64,000 nt of DNA from Mangifera indica. Lineage: Eukaryota > Streptophyta > Magnoliopsida > Sapindales > Anacardiaceae. The stretch covers positions 16,985,894 to 17,049,893 of the forward strand of contig NC_058145.1 in NCBI RefSeq assembly GCF_011075055.1. Reading direction: 5' to 3'. The translations under genes were made by a program, and so were the position numbers. Of the stretch, positions 1 to 11,470 are shown piece by piece. Within the stretch, counting starts at the first letter, position 1. Every line of letters starts with the position of its first letter. The notes below the pieces were generated by a model. That model saw nothing but the letters and a program-made list of their open reading frames with translations. It was not told the DNA's origin and searched no databases.

Positions 1-1149
1 AGTAAGAAAAGTTGAAGCTATTTATTCTGTGCTAGGGCTTACTTTCATTGTCAAAAATGTTTGGCAGTATTTACCTAGAAAGCATTAAAGGCAGTTACAC
101 TTCTATCATCCGATACAAAAAAAAAAAAAAAAGGTTTTCCAATAAAATATCAAAATCAAATTCACTATAATAAGTGTTCTTGACTTCCAAATCTATCTAT
201 ATTAATAGAATATTTGGTCTGTTCCTTGACTTGTTAAATAAAAAACTTGTGGTGAGAAGTGATGTCCTTTTATGCGGGTGCAGTTTGGGCCACTAATTCA
301 AAATCCTTCCTGATATGATGGGAAAGGTTGGAAAAAATAATGTTGAAAGTGAATAAAAGAAAGCCAACCCGGCTGCCAATCTTGACCATAAATAGAAAAG
401 AAAACTTAAATTAGCTAAAAGACAGGGCCATGTGTTGGAAGAACGAATAGATACGATTTGGCACATGAATAGAGAAATATAATTCTGAATGACCATGTTC
501 ATTCTTCTAAAAGCAAGGTTCTTGTAAATTGTATTTTGGTTTACTTGTTCTACTTGGCTATTCAACTTGCTGCCTACTGATGGATAGTCGTGCAATTAAG
601 CGAATGAAATGCCTGCCAAGTGCCACCTTTCTCTTTTATTTGGGCTCAATTTCCTTCAAGCAAAAGATATTCTCTTCGGAAGATTATGTAAAGATTGGGA
701 AGATTCATAGTTGCAAGAAATGGGCATAATTGTTAATCTTGAACTGGAAATCCATTTGAGTAGTGGGGGCAAACATGAAGAATCAGATAATGCACTCAAA
801 AAAGACCTGAATCTTTAGTGGCTTGATGATATATTCATTCATAATGCCAACATAAAACCAGGGGTAGGGGAATCATGCATTCCTCAGTAATGGAACAAAT
901 TATCCGATTTTGATTGTTCAAAGGTTGTACACTGTCAAGAATAATTAGTATCTATCAATATGCCTGTGATTTCTTCAGCAAACCTAACCAGAAATTGAAA
1001 ATTTGAAAAGAAAGGGCTTGTATGCTAATTATTGATATAGACCCCCCACACCCCCCGCCCCCACAATTCCCAGTTCATTATCTTTGATGAAACCGTAACT
1101 GTTGCTTTGAGAGTTGAAGTCCCTTGCCTTGTTAATGCGTCTATAAAAT
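1..1149. other. Left-edge spacer, no gene recognised
   Basis: No exon or RNA gene could be supported here. There is an A-run near position 120 and a C-rich tract near 1040-1062. The last few hundred bases probably include the 3'UTR of the minus-strand RRP7 gene that ends at 1150. Open frames present are short and have no recognisable similarity. Confidence 0.5.
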
Positions 1150-4100
1150 TCAATAAGGTCGAAACTTTCTAGCAGCTCTTAATTGTAGTATTCGCTTTCT
1201 ATCCTGCTCAAATTTGCTTTGAAGCATCATAATTTCTGCGAGGAAACAGAGTATGAATCAATAATACAGAGATCAAATCACTATAAAGTTCATCCAATAT
1301 AATTTTATATGGAAAGTTATGAAGAGAAAATCCATAGGTTATCAGTAGGCCACAGCAATATCATGTGTGATTAACTTGACATTGGGCATATGAAACTTTT
1401 ATTTCCCCTTTCTGGTCTATCAGCTGAACATCCTTAGGTTTGCATACGATTGGCAGTTGGTATGAGGTATCAGAAATAACTCCTTTGCTTTTAGACCATA
1501 CACCCTTAGTAGTTATGGGAATTGTTAGATACATATCCCCAACAGACGGCCCAAATGGGTTTGGACCTTAAACTTTTTAGTCAAAATGCAAGGATTGTAA
1601 CCAAGAGACATTTCCAACCAGCATGGTTAACATATGATAATACTAAAAGCAATTTAGGGGAAGAAAAAAATTTAAATTTTAAATTAGATTATCATACCAT
1701 TCCTTTGGGCCTCCCTTCTTTGAAAACGATAGAAATCTAGCCCAACCTCTTTCTTCTTCTTCTTGGCAAGCTTATCCTCCACAGCAGCCTGTGCAACAGA
1801 GCCCACAGTAATTCCACTTTCAGTATCTGAGGTTTTTTTCCTTCCTTTATGATGCACAACAACTGTCCATCCCCCTTCTGCAGCAAGAGCTTCTCTTTCT
1901 TTTCTTTCCTGTAAGTACCGCAACAAGCTGAATGAGAAACTATGGACTAGAGGCAGACAACATGTATGCATGTTTACTAACCAAAACAGAAGAATAAAGA
2001 TCTATTAAATAGCAAATGAGCATATGCATCTATAAACAAAATAATAGACTAGTTGATGAAAATCGTGTGAATTTCATAAATCAACACTGCACAAGTGCAC
2101 ATAAACGAATATATGGGCACCAAGACATATATCTAAAGATTAAATGTACAAGCCTGAACATTAGCAAAAACAAAAATCAAATGCTAAAATACATACGCCA
2201 ATTGTTTTGACTTCAGACAAAAACATTTCCTTATGTTCAAAGAAATTTTGCATGCATTAACACTAATCTTATAATTTCATATGATGCAACAGTATTAAAA
2301 AGTGCTTATGTTTACATGAAAACATGGCTCTTGTGTTTGTTAACATATTTAGTTTGTGTGTTTCTATGAGACAATTCTCAAGGACAAAGGTACAAGGATT
2401 GCAGAGACAGAATTTTCCACTTGAGAGTCAGTGAACAGTTATGATAAGGAAGCAGAAGGGCAAATGTACCTGTTCAAGTTTTGCTTCATAAGCAGTGATA
2501 AACTCATCAATTCTTTGTTGTAAGACCTTCAAACCTGGTCTACTTTGATGGTATGCTGTGGTCCATTCTGTAGTTAAGAAGTCATCATTAAGAAAAATAA
2601 ATAATAAAGCACACCCATAAGTTGAAAATAGCCATACAATAACCTTTAAAGGAAGAGCAAGAAATAAATGACTATTTTAATAACACTGAATTGATTCTCA
2701 GGAAAGGGGAAGGGGGATTGGGTCGGTTGATATACTATGACCTATGATCAATTGGCTGAAATTAATAGATAGTGGTAAAAATGAATTAAAGCTCTTTCAG
2801 GCAACTTCCAAGCTACATAAAAACTTATGGATGGCCAAGCAAAACAGGTCAAAACCCAAAAAGAAGGGGACTCTATGAAAGAGGGAAAGACACTGAAGGA
2901 TAACAGAAATGCACCAAAAGAGAGCTTGTTTTATATATATATATATGTATGAGCAAGAGAGAGAGTGAGAGTAAAATCAGATGTTTAGAGAACTCCAAAT
3001 ATTTTAGACTATTTACCATCTGAGACAACATTTGGTTCATGTAGCTATCTATGACAGTCATGAAGTTTAACAGTAGATCCTAGGCAGTTAAAAACAACAA
3101 ACAAGTATCACCGGTTCAATGCTTCATACTTTTCATTCCTTTTGAGCTGTCATCATCCCTGGATGAGATAAAATAAACTTCATTCTGATCAGCGTCTATA
3201 CTCTTCTCTGCTAAATCTTCATCCTCCTTCAATGATTCATGATCCTTCTTTTTCTTAGCTTTCTTAGAGTTACCTACAACAACCAAACAAAAAACCTCAA
3301 TTAAATCATATTTTATATTAAAATAACTAAATATGATAAAAAAGCCATTTGTTAAAATTGTCTATAGAGCAAACAGTAACAATAAAATTACTCACACCTA
3401 AGCAACATTTTACAAATTTCCTTGTATGGGGTAAGTAGAGGAGACTAACAACCTCCGGTTCAAGCAAAGGGAAATTACTCCTCCAAATATAATTAATGGA
3501 AAACAAGATAGTGCATTTTCAATTTAAATTTATCCATCAGGACCACAAGATGTCCCAGGCATGCACACTAGAAGAGCACTGGATGGAAGCCATCATAAAG
3601 AATACAAAAACGATAGATAATAAAATACTGATTTAGGCTTATTTTTCACACACCATTTAATTTTTCGACACCATCTTCATCCCCAGCACCAAACTGACCA
3701 AATTTTCCAATCGAAGCATTACCACTTTTTGGTATCTTCTTCTTCTTTGCTCTGTTCCTTTTTTTAACTCTGATTTCTTCAATTGAATTATCTGCACAAC
3801 CAATAGAAGCAAGACAGCAATAAGAGAAATAAATTTCAACACAAAAGTCATTCTAATGTAAATTCTAGTAGATCTACACAATTTCCACCTTGGGTTTTAG
3901 TCTGAACAGCATTGCTAACATCGTCAGCTTTCACTTTCTCTCTTTTCCTTTGCTTCTTCTCAGAAGGTACATTCTTCTCAGTCTTCTCTTCCACAGTATT
4001 TATCATTTCATCTGAAAAAAACAAATAAGGGTAGGCTTTATCACTCTCGATGATAAACTTCACAGAGTCAATAATCATATATTTGACAACACAAGTGATT

Positions 4101-4786
4101 TGCCATATAATAATCTATCAAGGCAATCACTAAATGTTACTAGTACTACATTCTGCAACCCTGAATAGTCATTGCAATTAGTTTGAACAGACTGAATTCC
4201 AACCAATGAATTCTTCGGTGAAAATCCCAGAACATTACAGAAACCACAGTGAGCCTTTCAAGCATTATATATCAATTGAATTCTCCAAAAATAACCTGAA
4301 AATTCCACTTACAATCTATAGTCTGCTATCTAAGAGAAAATTTAATTAATCTAATTACAAAAGACATATCTTTTTAAACTACCCGAACTTAATTAGGCTA
4401 TACTATCGATTTGACTTATGACGCTTATCCCTCGTTTTTCCAACTCTCCATTCGTTTTTAGATTAAAGTCTTTTATCTTTTTCAATTTGTCATAATTTCT
4501 TTCATGGAAGCTAGTTGCCCGCACAAGATAGTACCAAGCAAAGACAATGCGAAGTTTGTATTTTCACACACAAGAAGTCAAACCAGAACAAACCCAGATG
4601 TCATTCAATGAGTTTCAAGTAAAGAACACTCAATACTAAGTTATAACCAATCTAGAAAAGAGAACCCAGATAAAAAAAATCAAAAGAAAAAAAAAAAGAG
4701 CAAAACCACTTGCCGTTTTCAGAGAGTTGAAGGTTGCTTCCCTTCTTAGACTTGACCTTTTTCTTCTTCCTCCCGTGGCTATCCAT
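1150..4786 (-). CDS. RRP7: RRP7-like ribosomal RNA-processing protein
   Basis: Nucleolar factor for small-subunit pre-rRNA processing (RRP7 family, RRP7 C-terminal domain). Seven exons can be spliced in frame on the minus strand: 4786-4714, 4011-3889, 3791-3654, 3273-3130, 2567-2470, 1908-1698 and 1235-1150, giving 290 aa. The N-terminal half is lysine-rich and acidic, as expected for a nucleolar protein. The conserved C-terminal domain starts at WTTAYHQSRPGLK and includes GGWTVVVHHKGRKK and GLDFYRFQRREAQRN. It ends in AARKFRPY, the hallmark terminus of the family. The start is the ATG of MDSHGRKKKK. Introns 1-3 are phase 1, and intron 1 fits only a GC-AG pair (see findings). Divergent from the KIN2-like gene, about 670 bp between start codons. 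Family assignment is very secure; expression is inferred. Confidence 0.93.
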
Positions 4787-5163
4787 GTTTTTCCACTCAA
4801 CAGTTGCAGCGAAGAAGCTAAGAGAAAATACAAATAGACCAAACAATTAAGACCCCCGCGGAGCAAGCAGGTTAGGGCGCCACGCCTATTTTATTATTTT
4901 GATGAACCCATCCCGGTTCCGGTTCAAATTTTCCCTTTGAGCCCGAGTGAAGCTTGGTCTTTTTATTTTATTTTTTCCTTTTATTTATTCTTATTTCAAT
5001 TTTATTTTTTAAATTAATCCCAAAATTATTAAATTAGGATTTCTTTTTTAATCAAATATTACTATTATAATTTAATAATAGATTAATCCGATTAAATCAA
5101 TTAAATCATAAGCCATTAAAATAACCAATTTGATAACCATTTTAATTTTAAAAATACTGAATA

Positions 5164-5350
5164 GTCGGTGCTAAAGAACTCTTCAAAGCCTATCTCTTCC
5201 AAAGAACTCTTCAAAACCCTCCTAGTCAAAAGGCCTAAATCCCCAAAAACGAGAGTTACACGTGTTACACAAACAACGAAATGCTCACACGTGTCAAGGT
5301 TCTTCCCACATAAAAAGATAAGCAATGGAGAGTCTTCAGAACCTATAAAT
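5164..5350 (+). promoter_or_regulatory. Stress promoter of the KIN2-like gene (DRE, two ABREs, TATA)
   Basis: A DRE/CRT core (GTCGGT, reverse of ACCGAC) lies at 5164-5169. Palindromic ABRE/G-box cores ACACGTGT lie at 5258-5265 and 5287-5294. A TATA box (TATAAAT) lies at 5344-5350, about 110 bp before the start codon. DRE plus ABRE is the usual arrangement in cold- and ABA-induced COR/KIN promoters, which supports the gene call. Binding itself is inferred. Confidence 0.75.
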
Positions 5351-5457
5351 ATCGGCAACTTTCATCGGTCGATCATCACCGAACTTTAAACAGTTTGTTT
5401 ATCATCCCAAGTAAAAGGTTTTTCTGTGCGTTTTACAGCTTCAAAAAACAACCACAA

Positions 5458-5767
5458 ATGGCTGACAACTCCCAGAAGATGAGCTACCACGCCGGCCAGG
5501 CCAAGGGCCAGACTGAAGAGAAGGCCAGCGGCATGATGGACAAGGCAAACAATGCAGCTCAATCCGCAAAAGAATCAATGCAAGAGGTTCGTATATATTC
5601 TGAAAACATGGTATAATTGCTTCGTTACAAATAATATCAAACATATCTGGCGACCAAATGAAGGCCATTAATGTTTTCATTTTACGTAGGCTGGCGACCA
5701 AATGAAGGCCAAGGCACAAGGTGCTGCTGATGCTGTTAAGAATGCAACTGGGATGAACAAAAATTAA
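5458..5767 (+). CDS. KIN2: KIN2/COR6.6-like stress-induced small hydrophilic protein
   Basis: Two exons, 5458-5586 and 5690-5767, encode 68 aa. The protein is Ala/Lys/Gln-rich, hydrophilic and lacks Trp and Cys, typical of KIN1/KIN2 (COR6.6) cold-, drought- and ABA-induced proteins of about 66 aa. Recognisable parts are the N-terminal HAGQAKGQTEEKAS, the central DKANNAAQSAKES and the C-terminal end VKNATGMNKN. These proteins are thought to protect cells during dehydration, with no known enzyme activity. The promoter carries DRE and ABRE motifs. The 103-bp intron contains a 21-bp copy of the start of exon 2 (see findings). Its position just upstream of the PPR and NIK1 genes matches Arabidopsis KIN2 (At5g15970), recalled from memory. 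Confidence 0.9.
5647..5711 (+). repeat. 21-bp direct repeat spanning the KIN2 intron 3' end
   Basis: The same 21 bases (starting CTGGCGACCAAATG) occur at 5647-5667 in the intron and at 5691-5711 in exon 2, offset 44 bp. The intronic copy is not preceded by AG, so it does not create an obvious second acceptor. Confidence 0.9.
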
Positions 5768-7423
5768 TGAAGCAGCTGAAGCTGAAGCTTCTTCATTCAG
5801 TCAATCGAATAATTCAGAAGCCTAAATTTCATTTAGGTGTCTTTTATGTTTTAGTTTATAAGTAAGAATGAAAGAAGAGAGCTCTAATGGTGTAGTTCTT
5901 TTCTGTCTTCATTTCAAAGTTTCCTGTAAGGCAATTCTTCTGGTTTTCTAAATATTCGTTTACTTGCCAGATTAAAACAAAGCTCTTAATAATACATTGA
6001 TTGGTGCCAATCATATCAGATAGAAGTTGAGGGTCTTGAGTCAATATAAATTCATTATTTCTCTTGCTGTGCGACTAATAAAGTTTAAAAAGAATAATAT
6101 TTCATAATTTCGAGTGACATGTTATATACAGATCAAGACAATATCAACGAAATGTTTTGTTTATACATCTGGACATTCATCCGTATATGATCTTACAATC
6201 ACAGTACAAAACCTTAAAAATATTGTGTTGATATATTCACTTTCGTGTTTGTGAGACTATCAACTCGGCTTCTAGGTTAAAAATGTGATGCATGCCTTCA
6301 GCTGGGCCATGTTTGGTACATGAAGGAATGGAACATTATATATAAACAAGAGAGAAATATTTTACGCGTTTATAAAAATATTAATGATAATATGTCATTA
6401 TATAGTTAAGTGTTATTTTATTTTTAATTCAGAATTATGAAATTATATAGTGACATATTATCGTTAAAGCCTAAATTAATACTTATTACAAATGTATATG
6501 ATTTTATTCATAAAAATGGATTCAAACATTAATATGTATTTGCCATATATATGTATATATACACTAATGATAATGTATCATAATGTAATTATGTATTATT
6601 TTATTATTAATTTAGAATTATTAAATCATATTGTAACACATGAAGTTTTATGGTTTAAATCCATTTAAGAAAATTCTATTGAAGTTTTGTTTAGAAGCTA
6701 AAATATCCTTGAATAAAAACAAATGTTTTTTTTTATTTTATTTAATTTAATATCAAATTTATTTAGGTTATAGTAATATCATAGCCCGTTTAAGATGTAA
6801 TTTAAATAATTTTTAAAAAGAAGAATTCTAACAAAATTTTTGACAATATGTTTTTAACAGAGACATGCCAAATTATTAGGTGAAACAAATATATATTTAT
6901 TTTCCTATAAATAAAAAGGTAATTATATAATATGATATATTTTTTATATAATGACAAAGAAGTATACTTTATATTTTGTAGAAACTATTAGAGATGAATT
7001 TAATTGGTTTAAATAATTAAGTTTGAATTAAACGATGAATAATTTATTGTGTCCATAATATTGATGTATTAGTGTTCGTTTCATCATTAATTTTTTTAAA
7101 TTTTTTAATATTATTATATACCAATTTAGATAACTATCCTAAATTTAAATTAACTTTTTATAATTTTAATTTGATTTAACTTCATAGACAAAAAATAAAA
7201 ATTTAATCCGGATTGAAAAAAATGTTAATTATCTGGTATTGGGGGCCGAACTTATGTAGCTACGTATAAAACCTTGACCCGAAGTTAGTTAAGTTCCGGG
7301 TCGGATTGATCCGGTCCATTAAACTTTGAGGTACACCTTTCTAAAACCCTAAAACTGACGTTCACTCATCCCTCTAACCCTTCAAGTCTTTCTCACAATT
7401 CACGGACACAACTTTCATCGAAA
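5768..7423. other. AT-rich spacer with MITE remnants
   Basis: The first part is the KIN2 3'UTR. Positions about 6380-6650 hold two degenerate copies of the palindromic AT-rich MITE family described elsewhere, recognisable by the core 'gttattttatttttaattcagaatt' pattern flanked by inverted arms. Positions 6650-7250 are very AT-rich with no identifiable feature. The last 150 bp are the PPR promoter and 5'UTR. Confidence 0.55.
7344..7354 (+). promoter_or_regulatory. Telo-box upstream of the PPR gene
   Basis: AAACCCTAAAA lies 70-80 bp before the start codon. Telo-boxes near the transcription start are frequent in plant genes for organelle and translation functions. The motif is short, so function is inferred. 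Confidence 0.4.
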
Positions 7424-9439
7424 ATGAGACATCAATGGCGTTTTCTCCTATTCCGAAAGTACCCTCGATCGCCTCTCCAATTCTCTACAGTGTCTTCTTC
7501 TCAGGTACACTCCAATCTATGTAACACTCTCCATGAATCACTTCATACTCTTTCTTCAAACATTCATACAAGCTCGCACTATCTCAACGGCACCGTTTCA
7601 CAAAGACCCATTTTATATCTTCACTTAGAAAGCCTCGTAAAACCTAAAAATTCAACAATTTATAAGAATCCCATGATTTGTAGCTTCTCATCTGAGCCAG
7701 CAATGGAGCTGAAAGACTCAGACTTTGTGGTTGTTAGCGATATTTTCAATAAGTTTAGTGATGTTAATGATATTTGTAAGGAGTTGGAATCAAGCAGTGT
7801 TCTCTTTACTCATGAAATGGTGTTGAAAGTGTTGAACAATTTCGAATCGAGCCCAGATGTAGCTAGGAGGTTTTTCGATTGGGTCTCACTGAAAGAAAGT
7901 GCGAGATTGAGCTCGAAATCTTATAATTTGATGTTAAAAATTTTGGGTGCTAATGGGTTTATTGAGGAGTTTTGGGGTCTGGTTAATGTTATGAAGAAAA
8001 AGGGTTATGGTGTGTCTGGTCATGTGCGCAATAAAATGACTGAGAAGTTTGAGAAAGAAGGTTTAGATAGTGATTTGGAGAAGCTAAAAGGGGTCTTTGC
8101 TACAGGGTCGATTGATAATTCAGTAGAAAAGATTAGCTCTAGGGTGTCCAAGATTGTCAAAAGTGAGGTCTGGGGTGATGATATTGAGAAGCAGTTACGA
8201 GAACTGAATGTTGCATTTTCTAGTGATTTGGTTAAATTTGCAGTGGAAAATCTTGGTGATGACCCAATGAAAGCATTGATCTTTTTCAGGTGGGCTGAGG
8301 AGAGTGGTTTGATGAAGCATGATGAGAAGAGTTATAATGCCATGGCAAGAGTTTTGGGGAGGGAGGATTGCATTGATAGGTTCTGGAAGGTTGTTGATGA
8401 GATGAGGAGTAGAGGGTATGAGATGGAGGAGGAGACATATGTTAAGGTTTTAGGTAGTTTTTCTAAGAGGAGAATGGTTAAGGATGCTGTGGACTTGTAT
8501 GAGTTTGCGATGGCTGGTAAGAATAAACCTTCAGTGCAATGTTGCACATTTTTGTTGAGGAAAATAGTTGTCAGTAAGCAGTTAGATATGGGTCTTTTCT
8601 CAAAGGTTGTAAGTGTTTTTACCGAAAATGGGAATATGCTGACAGACTCAATGCTCAATGCAGTTTTAAAGGCTTTGACTAGTGTTGGTAGGTTGGGAGA
8701 GTGCAGCAAGATCTTCAAAGTGATGGAGAAAGGTGGGTATGTAGCTAGTGGTAATATGAAGAGCAAAATTGTGTTTAGGCTTACTAGTGGTGGTAAAAAG
8801 GATGAAGCAAGTGAGTTTATGGATCATGTAGAAACTTCAGGGAGTGATTCAGGCCACAAGATGTGGGTGTCTCTGATTGAAGGGCATTGTGTAGCTGGGG
8901 ATCTTGAAAGGGGATCTGATTGTTTCCAGAAGATGGTTGAAAAAGAGGGTGCATCTTGTGCTGTTCATGCATTTGAATTGTTGGTAAATGCTTATTGCAA
9001 AAAGAACAGAGCAACAGATGCTTGCAAGCTTGTGCATGATTATGTCAGTGAAAATCATTTACAGCCTTCACATACAACATACAAAGAATTGATGAAGAAG
9101 TTATTGGTTCAGCGCTGGTTTGAAGATGCTTTAAGTCTTGTGGGTTTGATGAAGAGTCATGGTTTCCCACCTTTTGTTGATCCATTTATTGATTATGTAT
9201 CGAAGTCTGGAACTGCTGATGATGCTATTGCTTTCCTGAAAACCATGACTTCAAAGAGGTTTCCTTCTACGTCTGTGGTTCTTCGCTTGTTTGAAGCCTT
9301 TTTCCAGGCCAGAAGGCATAGTGAAGCACAAGATCTCCTGTCTAAGTGCCCAGGTTACATCCGCAACCATGCTGATGTTTTAAATCTCTTTCTGGTGAAT
9401 AAATCTGGGGGAGGTTCAGCTGCTGCTGTGGTTGCTTAG
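7424..9439 (+). CDS. P-class pentatricopeptide repeat protein, probably mitochondrial
   Basis: Intronless 671-aa gene, as is usual for plant PPR genes. The N-terminus (MRHQWRFLLFRKYPRSPLQF) is rich in Arg, Ser and Phe and lacks acidic residues, resembling a mitochondrial presequence. From about residue 165 the protein is built of helical PPR units; clear starts include SYNLMLKILGANGF (about 166) and SYNAMARVLGREDC (about 304). Tandem repeats run to about residue 640. No E, E+ or DYW extension follows, so it is a P-class member expected to bind organellar RNA. Its place between the KIN2-like and NIK1 genes matches At5g15980, with paralogue At3g02490 (from memory). The RNA target is unknown. 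Confidence 0.88.
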   Translation: MRHQWRFLLFRKYPRSPLQFSTVSSSQVHSNLCNTLHESLHTLSSNIHTSSHYLNGTVSQRPILYLHLESLVKPKNSTIYKNPMICSFSSEPAMELKDSDFVVVSDIFNKFSDVNDICKELESSSVLFTHEMVLKVLNNFESSPDVARRFFDWVSLKESARLSSKSYNLMLKILGANGFIEEFWGLVNVMKKKGYGVSGHVRNKMTEKFEKEGLDSDLEKLKGVFATGSIDNSVEKISSRVSKIVKSEVWGDDIEKQLRELNVAFSSDLVKFAVENLGDDPMKALIFFRWAEESGLMKHDEKSYNAMARVLGREDCIDRFWKVVDEMRSRGYEMEEETYVKVLGSFSKRRMVKDAVDLYEFAMAGKNKPSVQCCTFLLRKIVVSKQLDMGLFSKVVSVFTENGNMLTDSMLNAVLKALTSVGRLGECSKIFKVMEKGGYVASGNMKSKIVFRLTSGGKKDEASEFMDHVETSGSDSGHKMWVSLIEGHCVAGDLERGSDCFQKMVEKEGASCAVHAFELLVNAYCKKNRATDACKLVHDYVSENHLQPSHTTYKELMKKLLVQRWFEDALSLVGLMKSHGFPPFVDPFIDYVSKSGTADDAIAFLKTMTSKRFPSTSVVLRLFEAFFQARRHSEAQDLLSKCPGYIRNHADVLNLFLVNKSGGGSAAAVVA

Positions 9440-10439
9440 GCTTCACTGTGGTGTATTTTCATTGTGTTTTGTGAGGTTGATGTAATAAGGAATTTCTTGA
9501 AATTTTTTTGAGCATGAAAATTTTGACTCCTCATAGCAAATCTGTTTTCTGCTGGCCCATCATCAACTTTTTTTACTGGCAAATAAAAAATTTAAGGTCT
9601 TCAAGTTTCACGTTTTACTCTGCCTTTAGATATCTTGTAGTTTCCATAGGCCCGAATAGTATCTGAACTCCTCAATGTTCTATGAATGACTAAACTGACT
9701 CAAGAACCTATACTAAGGAGTTTTTTTCAATAGTTTAATGGAAACCCATAAGTGAATGGAAAAGAAATGGTTTGGTCAAAATCTTAACCACTAAGCGAAC
9801 CAGTTTTTTGGTGATACTGTTTTCTAGTTCGGTCATAGGTCTAGATACCGGTTTGGTACAGTTTATGGATTTTTTTTAGCACCGGATGTACATGTTCCAA
9901 GTATTTATTGTCATGTCCTGTGTTGTCAGAGTGAAGCATAGTTTGTAGCCTCTGCTTGAAGGACTGCCCAGGTTTCTTTCATTATTGTTTTAGTTTGGAA
10001 TATCTGTGAAGAAGAAAATTTATGAAGATAGGAATTGTTGAGTTGAGTGCGACTGTGTCTTTGGCTGGGCTTGGCTTTTTCATGATCCAAATGTTATATG
10101 TCTGGCCACTGCATGGGAGTTAAAGGGTATTCAGTACCATGTTATTTATACAGTAAACTAACAAATTTATAGAATGCAAATATTTAGTTTGAAAATCGAG
10201 TATATTAATTGTTAAGATAAATGAGAGGGAAAGTAATGTATATATGCAATAAATTCACGAGTTTTTGGTACTTTCTTTGTCTATTTTCATGTCGATAAAA
10301 CATCTGAGAGATGTTAGGTATAAACATCTCAAACATGTTTTGAAATGATAAGAGAAGTTGATTTAATAGTCCGTGAACTATTAAATTGAAAGATGTTCAA
10401 AACTTTAATACTAAATGTTATGCATCTCGAAGGATCTAC

Positions 10440-10560
10440 ACTTAAAAGCTAGATGTTGAGAATAGAGAGTTCAAATCAAAGTCATATAAATCTTATATTA
10501 GAAATTCATAATTTTCAATATGGGATCTAAGTTCTATACTTTGCACTTGAGATTGTAATA
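10440..10560 (+). repeat. Dispersed repeat, inverted relative of 17690-17825
   Basis: A stretch with a 'gagagttcaaatcaaagtcatataaatctta' pattern and 'ttttcaatatgggatctaa' matches, in reverse complement, the 17690-17825 region with moderate divergence. It looks like two copies of an old interspersed element. No ends were defined and the class is unknown. Confidence 0.5.
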
Positions 10561-10837
10561 ATTTTATATGATTATCATATATTTTGTTTGCTCATTATGA
10601 AATCATTTAGCTGCTTTTACAGGTTCTTGGCCTTCCAGGTTGTATTCAAGGGGATTTGTGAAAAAATTCATCATTTATTTGTCTAAGCTTGGTCTAGAAA
10701 GTGATGTCTCATTCCTATTTTTTATAATATCTTTTCCAGAAATCTGAATTCTATCACCTTTCTTCTCCTTATTATCTCAATCTCTGTTGCCTCAACATTT
10801 CCATGATTCTACATCGGGATGATCTGCAGATGGATGA

Positions 10838-10883
10838 ATGAGATTGAGACTTTTTTTTTTGGCTAAGCATGAGATTGAGACTT
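10838..10883 (-). mobile_element. Tiny retroposed insertion: 16 nt with 15-bp TSD
   Basis: ATGAGATTGAGACTT occurs at 10838-10852 and again at 10869-10883. Between them lie only 16 nt, T8 plus GGCTAAGC. Read on the minus strand this is GCTTAGCC followed by A8, flanked by a perfect 15-bp duplication. That is the signature of an extremely 5'-truncated, poly(A)-primed LINE/SINE-type insertion. Confidence 0.6.
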
Positions 10884-11212
10884 GTCCATGAGCAAAACGC
10901 GATGAATGTGACAAAACAAGAGAAGTTTCTCAGGAAAAACAGCAGTAAGTTATTTGAGTCTTGTGTTCAATATTTCAATTTGCTCTGGAATAAGGAGAAA
11001 CTGCTAAGGACAACTGATGTTGTTACAGACAGTCGGACAAAATTGGCATCATGGTGAGATGATTAGTAGCTATTGCCTTCACGTTTCTTACTGTGTTACT
11101 GTTAAAGTAGTCAGTCGAGTGGGGAGCGAAGGCTTGAGGTTGAGGGGACCAACATTAACATTTTGTCATTTGTCTTAAAGATAAACTAACAAATATGTGA
11201 TTGATAATCATG

Positions 11213-11470
11213 GTTATTAGTGCCCTACAATATATGATGCGTATTATACGATCTGATACGATACAAATAAAAAATAATATATACCATAAGATATATTGAG
11301 TTAATATAATACGATAGATATATTATATAATATTATGATAAATATCATCAATTTAGATTGATATATTTTTTTTTAGAGAAATGATGACATAATAAGAATG
11401 TATCTGAAAAATTTTAAATTTTTAAGAAAAGATTATAATATTTTTTAATATGATGACATGAAAATTAGAT
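11213..11470 (+). repeat. AT-rich dispersed repeat, relative of 56590-56960
   Basis: Shares an ordered series of motifs with 56590-56960: TAATACG/TATACGAT blocks, ATGATATA blocks, then 'gatatattttttttagagaaatgatgacataataa'. The two copies run in the same orientation. A small fragment of the same type is near 25760-25810. Ends and class are not resolved. Confidence 0.5.

Noticed and set aside
8332..8766. A 144-aa open frame antisense to the PPR gene
   Set aside because: Shadow of the PPR coding frame; no similarity to any family I know.
10869..11057. A 62-aa open frame downstream of the PPR gene
   Set aside because: Starts inside the retroposition scar duplication and shows no coding character.
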